Positions 1 to 5,136 of a DNA stretch of 21,874 nucleotides are shown in pieces. Made by a program: the position numbers and the translations under genes. Every line of letters begins with the position of its first letter. Within the stretch, counting starts at the first letter, position 1. The DNA is from a virus. The notes under the pieces were generated by a model. That model had not been told where the DNA came from. It saw only the letters and a program-made list of their open reading frames with translations, and did not search any database. The DNA lies in the IMG/VR virus record IMGVR_UViG_3300050014_000226, positions 1 through 21,874 of that record. One strand, written 5' to 3'.

Positions 1-6
1 CAAGTT

Positions 7-125
7 CGGTATGTATATACAACGAATCGTTATATTACTGCGATTGATATTTTAGTATGTAAGTATATAGAGTAAAAGGTATGTAGACGGAGAGGCGCAC
101 TGTTTCATCACTTCAGACGGTATGT
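7..125. repeat. Dispersed GGTATGT repeats in left-edge non-coding DNA
   Basis: The heptamer GGTATGT occurs at 8-14, 78-84 and 119-125, and a related AGTATGT lies near 54-60. Two copies are preceded by C. The stretch 1-186 carries no convincing gene on either strand. The repeats could be protein-binding sites or chance in AT-rich DNA; no function is claimed. Confidence 0.3.
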
Positions 126-186
126 GAAAAAATATGCACGGTACATAGATACATATAATACACTCTGCATATATTTTCTTTCCAAA

Positions 187-732
187 CTATGCACTTTTTT
201 TCTCTTCATTGATTTGTAAATACTTAACAGCGCTCATTAACAAGTCTTGCATATCCTTAAACATACCTAATCCTATGTTACAAGATAAACATAATAAACC
301 ACGAACGGCTCCAGTAATGTGATCATGATCAACAGCTAATCCTCTTTTTAACAGTGATTGATGCTTACCACATATAGCACATTTACCCTCTTGAGTGTTA
401 AACATTTGTTTGTACTGTTCGGATGTTACACCATATTTTATTTTTCTGAGATATGCTGTTGTGTATTCCGATGCACCTTTAGGACCACGACGATTCCACT
501 CTCGTTTTTTAGGTTTAAGTAGATCTTTAGCTTTTTTAGTAGCTTCTTTCTCTAATATTACATCAGCATTCTTTATCATTGATGTAAGAGTTCTAACAGA
601 ACATTCGAGAATTAATGCTAGCTGCGTTCGAGTTATATGAGGATTTAGTTCACATAACTCGGCAGCTTTTTGTAATCTTTCGACCGGAGTATATTTCTTC
701 CGATGCAATTTTTTTTCTTCTCTGTAAGTCAT
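187..732 (-). CDS. HNH endonuclease of the recombination endonuclease VII type, with N-terminal HTH
   Basis: A 181-aa predicted nuclease. The C-terminal half carries the endonuclease VII signature: CAICG (C118, C121), VDHDH (residues 134-138), TG, then VRGLLCLSCN with C148 and C151. The four cysteines should bind a structural zinc and the D/H cluster forms the HNH metal site. Residues about 15-62 form a helix-turn-helix-like segment (ITRTQLALILECSVRTL). A very basic linker joins the two parts. In phages such proteins resolve DNA junctions or act as free-standing homing endonucleases; the HTH fusion favours the homing role. The start codon overlaps the stop of the small upstream membrane peptide (ATGA), so the two are probably translationally coupled. 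It is the only gene here ending in TAG. Confidence 0.88.
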   Translation of the reverse strand: MTYREEKKLHRKKYTPVERLQKAAELCELNPHITRTQLALILECSVRTLTSMIKNADVILEKEATKKAKDLLKPKKREWNRRGPKGASEYTTAYLRKIKYGVTSEQYKQMFNTQEGKCAICGKHQSLLKRGLAVDHDHITGAVRGLLCLSCNIGLGMFKDMQDLLMSAVKYLQINEEKKSA

Positions 733-827
733 CTGCCAAATATATAATATATCAACGGCTTACGCGCGGCGATAAGTATACCAATAATAGCAGCTGCAAC
801 AACAACACAACAAATGATTTGTATCAT
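729..827 (-). CDS. 32-aa single-pass membrane peptide
   Basis: A short leftward reading frame of 32 codons starting at 827. The product begins MIQIICCVVVAAAIIGILIA, one clear hydrophobic helix, followed by a basic tail (ARKPLIYYIFGR). Its TGA stop overlaps the ATG of the HNH nuclease gene in an ATGA arrangement, which is typical of real coupled phage genes and is the main support besides the helix. An ACTTAAT sequence about 12 nt upstream resembles the TTAATAC element of the other leftward genes. Function is not recognisable; small phage membrane peptides can act as holin-like, superinfection or host-takeover factors, but nothing here selects among these. Confidence 0.55.
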   Translation of the reverse strand: MIQIICCVVVAAAIIGILIAARKPLIYYIFGR

Positions 828-903
828 AGTAATAAAATTAAGTGGCAGCAATGGTAGTCTGGCTAACTACTTTCATCACCGTATATTTAGACTGACAGGC
901 TGT

Positions 904-918
904 GGGAGAGCGACTCCC
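904..918. repeat. Hairpin with AGCGA loop, copy 1
   Basis: Perfect 5-bp stem GGGAG/CTCCC closing the five-base loop AGCGA. The same loop, with the same flanking AG and CT, recurs at 1106-1122 on a different stem. Confidence 0.5.
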
Positions 919-1105
919 TTCTTATAGATTGTTTATAATTTCACATGAGTATCCTTTCGGCTACGCTAGGTCCTTCCTATATGCCCTTGATACGCGTGCA
1001 ACAGGGATTTATTAATCCGGAAATACCGGCAGTTGTCTGTAATTCCCAACGTATACGTTTCAACGTTAGGACGTCTTGGACTAAATATTATAACTCTTCT
1101 TTACA

Positions 1106-1122
1106 ACATAGAGCGACTATGT
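1106..1122. repeat. Hairpin with AGCGA loop, copy 2
   Basis: Perfect 6-bp stem ACATAG/CTATGT closing loop AGCGA. Compared with 904-918 the distal stem bases differ but still pair, while AG-AGCGA-CT is unchanged. This looks like a repeated structural element, although two copies do not prove it. Confidence 0.5.
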
Positions 1123-1268
1123 CATCATGCCTTCCAAAGCACAAAAGAATTTCACTAGCACTACACTAGAGGAATCACCAGTTAGTTATGAGATCACACT
1201 CTCCAGGTAGATAAGGTTTAAAGTCTACTGTGCTCCATATCAAGGAACAGGATGACTGCATGAGTTTC

Positions 1269-1309
1269 GACTATGACTTCTTAGAGAATTACTTCTCTCC
1301 ATCATAGTC
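1269..1309. repeat. Nested hairpin in the gene-free region
   Basis: Outer arms GACTATGA (1269-1276) and TCATAGTC (1302-1309) pair perfectly. Inside, AGAGAA (1283-1288) pairs with TTCTCT (1293-1298) over a four-base loop TTAC. This is the largest simple hairpin in the 828-1487 region. No U-tract follows on either strand, so it is not a terminator. Confidence 0.5.
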
Positions 1310-1487
1310 AGCCTCGCACAAACTTACACTTCATTGGGGCGTTACTGCCAATGTTAGTACTATTCAAATCGGAAATTCGTTTCATTGCCCATTAAAGAAC
1401 AACATACTCCGGGATCCAACGTGATGATTCAAATAGAAATGTATAGTTGCCACTACATGCTTATCAAGGTTTACTAACCTTAACAGA

Positions 1488-1535
1488 AGAAAAAAAATAA
1501 CCCATCTCGGAATCTGCGGTTCTCTGATGGGTTAT
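1488..1535 (-). terminator. Leftward rho-independent terminator, distal of a tandem pair
   Basis: Arms ATAACCCATC (1497-1506) and GATGGGTTAT (1526-1535) form a 10-bp stem. On the minus strand the hairpin is followed by a run of T (the A-run at 1488-1497). It lies about 20 nt beyond a first terminator, giving double insulation of the 1611-2174 gene from the region to its left. Confidence 0.8.
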
Positions 1536-1556
1536 AATATGTTATGAAAAAGTCTT

Positions 1557-1594
1557 TAAAATTAAAAGAGAAGCAGGTATAATACCCGCTCCTC
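1557..1594 (-). terminator. Leftward rho-independent terminator, proximal of a tandem pair
   Basis: The segment 1568-1594 folds on the minus strand into a 12-pair stem (three G-U pairs) with a TTA loop, followed by TTTTAATTTT. It begins 16 nt past the stop codon at 1611 and should end that gene's transcript. Confidence 0.8.
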
Positions 1595-1610
1595 AGTAAA
1601 AGGTTTGCTC

Positions 1611-2174
1611 TTAGAAGCTAACTTTGAATACCGGCATAAGAACCTTGTCAGATTCTTTAACGTTGGCATTAAGTTTCGTTTCCCTCAAAGCGCCTGAAGC
1701 GTCATTGAAAGCATTTGATCTTTCTGTTCCAACCAGTTTAGCTGCAGCTTTGCAAGCTTTCAGATAAGCTGAATAACCCGAATAGCAAGTGTTCTTGTAT
1801 ACAGGAGCATCAGTAATAGTATCAAGGATACTTAACTGGTGAACAACTGTGAACTTACTGTCTTTGGTAACTGATTTGGAAGCATCATTCATTGCATCCT
1901 GGAGAGTTTTGTAGTCAGCTGACTGACGTGCATCTCTGGTTGTTTTCACAGCCTGAGCAGCCTTCTCGTCTTCAACTATACGCATTGCTGCGAGTGAAGC
2001 CAGGTTGTCTGGATTAAGAATGACTCTTTTCTTTGTCTCACTTACGAGAGCTACAGTAGCTTTACCAGCTGCTTCGCCAATCTCAATGTGATAAGTTCCT
2101 TCTTTAATGTCTGTCATACGAGCCCTGTTGATATCGGCTGTAGATACTGCGGTGTTGAGATCATCAAATGTCAT
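1611..2174 (-). CDS. Unknown phage protein, paralogue of the 2384-2986 product
   Basis: 187 aa, starting at ATG 2174; the frame is open a little further upstream but only with a TTG. I do not recognise a domain. Aligned by eye it matches the product of 2384-2986 in three blocks: an N-terminal GTYHIEIG segment against ETYTIEV, a central block with a shared CYSGYSAYLK / CYTGALDYLK, and nearly identical C-termini (LMPVFKVSF / KLPVFKIII). No signal peptide or membrane segment is visible. The gene stands alone: a TTAATAC element lies 9 nt before the start and two terminators follow the stop, which suggests a strongly and separately expressed transcript. Function unknown. Confidence 0.85.
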   Translation of the reverse strand: MTFDDLNTAVSTADINRARMTDIKEGTYHIEIGEAAGKATVALVSETKKRVILNPDNLASLAAMRIVEDEKAAQAVKTTRDARQSADYKTLQDAMNDASKSVTKDSKFTVVHQLSILDTITDAPVYKNTCYSGYSAYLKACKAAAKLVGTERSNAFNDASGALRETKLNANVKESDKVLMPVFKVSF

Positions 2175-2190
2175 AATCAAAAAGTATTAA
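2175..2190 (-). promoter_or_regulatory. TTAATAC-N9-ATG start-proximal element
   Basis: On the minus strand TTAATAC (2190-2184) sits exactly 9 nt before ATG 2174. The block around it, including TTATGA at the start codon, is shared with the starts at 2986 and 3673. It may be a phage-specific promoter giving a very short leader, or a translation element. Confidence 0.55.
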
Positions 2191-2268
2191 GTTAATTAAC
2201 TATTTATGGCCCAAGGTTATTTTCTGTTACGAAAACAAACATTGCGTCAGAACAAGCTAAGATCTATG

Positions 2269-2297
2269 AAGATATCGGTAATAGAGTAAGATATCGG
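2269..2297. repeat. 10-bp direct repeat AAGATATCGG
   Basis: AAGATATCGG occurs at 2269-2278 and again at 2288-2297, a 19-bp period, between two leftward genes and containing the palindrome GATATC. About two helical turns apart on one face, it could be a protein-binding pair. No function is known. Confidence 0.4.
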
Positions 2298-2331
2298 CCC
2301 CAGGCACAAGCAAATTGTTATATAGTTAAAT

Positions 2332-2366
2332 AAAAAAGGTTGAGCCCTCATTGTGAGAGCCCAACC
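2332..2366 (-). terminator. Leftward rho-independent terminator
   Basis: Arms GGTTG (2338-2342) and CAACC (2362-2366) with an inner GC pair and CTCA/TGAG around loop TTG (two mismatches). On the minus strand it is followed by six T (A-run 2332-2337). It begins 18 nt past the stop at 2384 and ends that gene. Confidence 0.8.
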
Positions 2367-2383
2367 CTAATTCATAGCAACGA

Positions 2384-2986
2384 TCAGATAATGATCTTAA
2401 AGACTGGAAGTTTAACTTCGTTCTTGGCTTCATCCATACCAGGTTTCAACGGAGTTGAGTATAGACCATCTCTAAGGTTACGAAGGCGACTGTAATACTC
2501 TTTCTGCTCAAGTGTTGGTTTGAGTTTAACAAGTTCACGAACCTGTTTCAGATAATCAAGAGCACCAGTGTAACATCTGTCAATGTAGATAGGTACATCA
2601 ACACCTTCAATCTGATGATTGCGCATCTTCAGTTGCCCAACAACTTTGAGCTGAACTGATGCAATGCCAACGCCATCTTCAACCAGCTTATGAGCTGCCA
2701 TCTGTAAGTTACAGAAGTCTTTGCTGTCTTTGAATTCGTCAAGCCAAATTTCTTTGACTTTACCTTCAGAGATTCTAAGAGCTGCAAGCTGGTTCACACT
2801 AACCTCATACTGTTTGCCTTTGGAGTTCTGAAGGTACAACTGGTGTCCTTCTTCCTTTGCAGGATCAACTTCAATGGTGTATGTTTCAGGGCCCATGGGT
2901 GCATCGTTAATACGATTAAACCCAAGAGAAATAGAACATACGATTGACAACAGAGATTCGCGGGTAATTTCAACGACTGATTTCAT
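2384..2986 (-). CDS. Unknown phage protein, paralogue of the 1611-2174 product
   Basis: 200 aa, starting at ATG 2986. No family is recognised. It shares three blocks with its left neighbour: ETYTIEV near residue 34, QLAALRI then a central CYTGALDYLK, and a closing KLPVFKIII. The pair probably arose by tandem duplication and has diverged strongly. The N-terminal 30 residues are moderately hydrophobic (SLLSIVCSISLGF), but I would not call a signal peptide. The start has the TTAATAC element 9 nt upstream, and a hairpin-rich leader lies between it and the membrane-protein genes to the right. A terminator follows the stop. Function unknown. Confidence 0.85.
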   Translation of the reverse strand: MKSVVEITRESLLSIVCSISLGFNRINDAPMGPETYTIEVDPAKEEGHQLYLQNSKGKQYEVSVNQLAALRISEGKVKEIWLDEFKDSKDFCNLQMAAHKLVEDGVGIASVQLKVVGQLKMRNHQIEGVDVPIYIDRCYTGALDYLKQVRELVKLKPTLEQKEYYSRLRNLRDGLYSTPLKPGMDEAKNEVKLPVFKIII

Positions 2987-3002
2987 AACAAGAATGTATT
3001 AA
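2987..3002 (-). promoter_or_regulatory. TTAATAC-N9-ATG start-proximal element
   Basis: Minus-strand TTAATAC (3002-2996) lies 9 nt before ATG 2986, followed by ATTCTTGTT and then ATGA. This is the same arrangement as at 2174 and 3673. Confidence 0.55.
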
Positions 3003-3006
3003 ATTG

Positions 3007-3129
3007 TTGAGCATCCAATCAAGTGAGGCTCAAGTTCACTTACTTTCCGGCTATAGTCTAGGACTATATACGGCGCAGACCCCAGGGAGAACTAACTCCC
3101 CGAACGCCTTGGGCTTAACTGCTCCCAAG
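3007..3129 (-). other. Hairpin cluster in the intercistronic leader of the 2384-2986 gene
   Basis: Four potential hairpins occur within about 125 nt: TTGAGC/GCTCAA (3007-3012/3028-3033), which competes with AAGTGA/TCACTT (3021-3026/3036-3041); TATAGTC/GACTATA over TAG (3052-3068); GGCG/CGCC enclosing GGGAG/CTCCC (3072-3108); and CTTGGG/CCCAAG (3108-3113/3124-3129). No U-tract follows the last on either strand. The segment could be a structured leader, an RNA-processing region or a small RNA. Transcription would be leftward if it belongs to the flanking genes. Confidence 0.4.
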
Positions 3130-3134
3130 AATAT

Positions 3135-3299
3135 TTAGTATCTCCAACCAGTTGTTGGAGCATCTCCGAAGATTAATGATAAGAACCACCCACCAACGCA
3201 TATTGCAACGATGATGAGTAAAATCTGTGGGCATAATATAAGTAGTGCTATTACAATTAATGCAATGACTACAAACCCAGAACCATCATGATTACTCAT
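3135..3299 (-). CDS. 54-aa small membrane protein
   Basis: A leftward 54-codon frame from ATG 3299 to TAA 3135. A short polar N-terminus (MSNHDGSG) is followed by a long hydrophobic stretch, residues about 9-44, enough for one long or two close membrane helices separated near CPQ, then a short tail ending TTGWRY. The start overlaps the TGA of the preceding membrane-protein gene (ATGA), so coupled translation is likely. The two genes form a small membrane-protein operon. A 7-bp hairpin (3142-3148/3154-3160) lies in its final codons. The family is not recognised; a holin-like or envelope-modifying role is possible but unsupported. Confidence 0.75.
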   Translation of the reverse strand: MSNHDGSGFVVIALIVIALLILCPQILLIIVAICVGGWFLSLIFGDAPTTGWRY

Positions 3300-3673
3300 A
3301 GCAATGATATTTCATCAGAACTTAATTCAACACTAAATCCATAGAAACCTGATTTCTCTTTGGCTATGATTGCCTGGAGATACAGTTGAACTTTCCTTTC
3401 TTCACTAGGAACGTTCTGAACAAGCCAAGCATGCATTGAAGCAACGTCTTGGAATAAAACAGAATGCATTCTATCAATTGCATTGTAATGAGGGATGCTA
3501 ATAGCATGAGGATCATCACGATCCTGGAACTCATCTGGCTGAGACATTCTGTATTTGTGATAGAATGTAAACCAAGCATCAATACCTGCAACAATACAAG
3601 CAACGAATAAGATAGAACCAAAGAACACATAGCCAATGGCTGTGTTTAAATGCAGAGACAAGAACCAGTTCAT
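3296..3673 (-). CDS. Single-pass membrane protein, function unknown
   Basis: 125 aa. Residues about 11-36 (TAIGYVFFGSILFVACIVAG) form a membrane helix near the N-terminus, followed by about 85 soluble residues rich in charged and aromatic side chains (RMSQPDEFQDRDDPHAISI, then SEERKVQLYLQAIIAKEKSGF). The topology is likely N-terminal anchor with one soluble domain. The start at 3673 carries the TTAATAC element 9 nt upstream, and the gene is the first of the leftward operon facing the divergent control region. It ends in an ATGA overlap with the 54-aa membrane protein. No conserved family is recognised. Confidence 0.8.
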   Translation of the reverse strand: MNWFLSLHLNTAIGYVFFGSILFVACIVAGIDAWFTFYHKYRMSQPDEFQDRDDPHAISIPHYNAIDRMHSVLFQDVASMHAWLVQNVPSEERKVQLYLQAIIAKEKSGFYGFSVELSSDEISLL

Positions 3674-3689
3674 AACATAAGTGTATTAA
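3674..3689 (-). promoter_or_regulatory. TTAATAC-N9-ATG start-proximal element
   Basis: Minus-strand TTAATAC (3689-3683) lies 9 nt before ATG 3673, with ACTTATGTT between and ATGA at the start. It is the third copy on leftward genes and the closest to the divergent control region. Confidence 0.55.
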
Positions 3690-3810
3690 ACACCAACGCT
3701 CATACTATCTCCTTACTATCTATGTAAGGTACAATGGTAGAGTGAATGGTAAGTATGTACTATAGTCTGGTAGTATATCGGAAAGTATAATGAAGTCTTT
3801 GGTTTTACAA

Positions 3811-3834
3811 GGGGGTGTAGGGGTGTGGGGGTGG
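3811..3834 (+). other. G-run cluster with possible G-quadruplex
   Basis: Runs GGGGG (3811-3815), GGGG (3820-3823), GGGGG (3827-3831) and GG (3833-3834) occur in 24 nt, with further GGG, GGGG and GGGG at 3874, 3879 and 3895. This is striking in AT-rich DNA. Three long runs plus a short fourth could form a two-tier quadruplex. Confidence 0.45.
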
Positions 3835-3999
3835 CATGAACGAATTTATAAAAGTAATTTCCCATTGGAATTTGGGCAGGGGAGTAATTACTAAGGGGTG
3901 CACACTTTAATACCTACCCATAAAATTTTCCAAAAATTTTTTTTAGAACACTACACAATGCGTAGTTAATTGCAAACTCATTACATACCAAACATGAAA

Positions 4000-4082
4000 T
4001 TATACCCGAACTGGTATAGCTACTTTTTCAACTAGTTAATAACCAGGTGTAGTTACTCTTCAGTAGGCTCGATCGGGTATAA
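4000..4082. repeat. 10-bp inverted repeat spaced by 63 nt
   Basis: TTATACCCGA at 4000-4009 is the exact reverse complement of TCGGGTATAA at 4073-4082. The spacing suits a pair of protein-binding half-sites or DNA looping better than a simple hairpin. Confidence 0.55.
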
Positions 4083-4093
4083 CTTAGACACTA

Positions 4094-4126
4094 GCATGGA
4101 CACTTACATAGACACTATGTCCATGC
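4094..4126. repeat. 9-bp stem-loop with alternative inner stem
   Basis: GCATGGACA (4094-4102) pairs perfectly with TGTCCATGC (4118-4126). The 15-nt loop and inner arm can instead form ACATAG/CTATGT over ACA, so two mutually exclusive folds exist. No U-tract follows. Confidence 0.6.
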
Positions 4127-4332
4127 GCGATCTACTACGAAGTGTGTAGTAAGTTGCTCGGGACATTGATGTCCTTACCACTCATTAATAATAGGAATTA
4201 AATAGGTAGTCACAGTACCAATATCGTAACATTTTTAATGGATATTAACTACCCGCGAGTATGCACTTTAGTACTAATAGGCAGATAATAATTAGCTTAC
4301 TGATTGAGAAAAATATTTACTATAATGTCATT

Positions 4333-5136
4333 ATGAATGATGTATTAGTATTAAGATCTGCAATAGATCTCATGGATACTGGGACTCAGATATGCTGGAG
4401 TAACAAGCATATGCTGCCACCAGGTTACACATGGAATGAAGATGGTTATGTGATTACCGCGATACCATATCCCTACGTTAGGGCATGTGTCGGCTTACGA
4501 TTCTCCTTCCTTATTGGGAAGTTAGGAATGAATGAATTTGTCAGACAAAATTTAATTGTTGTCAGACTACTTAATGGAGATGTGCATAAAGCAATAGTTA
4601 CAGCGGTTATATGGTCAGCTTTTAAGAAGTCTGGTTTTATACTAGATAGAATTAAGTTTGATAAAGTTGCAACTGAAGTATATGCATTAAGTACATTACC
4701 AACGCTGGATCAGGCTTTTATAACCTGGAGACGAACATGGTTCTCGGAGTCTTGTGATTACAATACAGTAAGTAAAGTACTTAGAGTTGAGAATAGTTCG
4801 AAGATAGATGCTGACCGGGACCTTATGAAGGTTGATGAGAAGTATATTACCGAAGCGGTAGCGGAGTTCACAGGATTTAGCCGGCGACGAATAGATAGTT
4901 ACTGGAGTGAGAAGCAGTGGACAAAGAAACTTAGAACACTATTCACGATTGAAGAAGCGATAGATGAGTTGGAAAGTAAAGGAATTCTTAATCCTACCCG
5001 GGAACAGATTGCACTTACTGCTGGATTATCAACACGAACAGTTATATCCTCTGTAAAGGATATGGAAGTTTTACTAGCAAATAATAGAGTCGAAGCACTC
5101 GAAGAGAATAATGTTAATAAGGATAATGAGTTATGA
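4333..5136 (+). CDS. Unknown protein with C-terminal helix-turn-helix segments, probably DNA-binding
   Basis: 267 aa from ATG 4333; the frame is open back to ATG 4261 (291 aa), but the extra 24 residues look like translated AT-rich leader. The last 90 residues hold two HTH-like segments: AVAEFTGFSRRRIDSYW, and TREQIALTAGLSTRTVISSV near the C-terminus. The second closely resembles the N-terminal HTH of the leftward HNH nuclease (187-732). The N-terminal two thirds are unrecognised. It is the first gene of the rightward block, beside the divergent control region, and overlaps the nuclease gene that follows by ATGA. A regulator or replication-initiation role is plausible from position, but is inference. 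TATAAT at 4321-4326 lies so close to the start that a transcript from it would be nearly leaderless. Confidence 0.75.
   Translation: MNDVLVLRSAIDLMDTGTQICWSNKHMLPPGYTWNEDGYVITAIPYPYVRACVGLRFSFLIGKLGMNEFVRQNLIVVRLLNGDVHKAIVTAVIWSAFKKSGFILDRIKFDKVATEVYALSTLPTLDQAFITWRRTWFSESCDYNTVSKVLRVENSSKIDADRDLMKVDEKYITEAVAEFTGFSRRRIDSYWSEKQWTKKLRTLFTIEEAIDELESKGILNPTREQIALTAGLSTRTVISSVKDMEVLLANNRVEALEENNVNKDNEL

Larger units (their letters stand above)
828..1487. other. Long gene-free region rich in short hairpins; candidate structured RNA or control DNA
   Basis: About 660 nt without a convincing gene in a genome that is otherwise packed tight. Perfect short inverted repeats include 854-858/866-870, 904-908/914-918, 1106-1111/1117-1122, 1269-1276/1302-1309 (with a nested 1283-1288/1293-1298), 1332-1337/1348-1353 and 1466-1471/1476-1481. 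A 12-bp palindrome, AACGTATACGTT, lies at 1048-1059. I found no tRNA fold here. The direction of transcription is unclear. Alternatives are a structured non-coding RNA, a long leader for the leftward genes, or a packaging or replication signal. Some hairpins are expected by chance. Confidence 0.4.
3690..4332. promoter_or_regulatory. Divergent control region between leftward and rightward blocks
   Basis: About 640 nt separate the first leftward gene from the first confident rightward start. It holds a G-rich tract (3811-3834, with more G-runs to 3898), an A/T-only run (near 3921-3952), a 10-bp inverted repeat (4000-4009/4073-4082), a 9-bp hairpin (4094-4126), TACTAC/GTAGTA (4133-4138/4146-4151) and GGACA/TGTCC (4161-4174). 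Near its right end TATAAT occurs at 4321-4326. The density of symmetry fits promoters with operators or a replication origin; the sequence does not decide between them. Confidence 0.5.

Noticed and set aside
187-189. TAG recoding, since only the HNH gene ends in TAG
   Set aside because: Reading through TAG gives no plausible extension, no suppressor tRNA is present, and all genes read well in the standard code; TAG is simply rare as a stop here.
945-1169. 74-codon rightward frame in the gene-free region
   Set aside because: No recognisable domain, irregular composition and overlap with hairpins; likely chance.
1260-1307. 15-codon frame (MSFDYDFLENYFSPS) inside the nested hairpin
   Set aside because: Too short and explained by the inverted repeat; no start context or coupling.
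1466-1481. AAGGTT-TACT-AACCTT hairpin as a terminator
   Set aside because: No T-run follows it on either strand in the needed position.
3836-3910. 24-codon frame next to the G-run tract
   Set aside because: No coupling to a neighbour and no hydrophobic or domain signal.
3907-3913. TTAATAC copy in the divergent region as a rightward promoter
   Set aside because: No start codon within about 15 nt, so it does not match the element's defining spacing.
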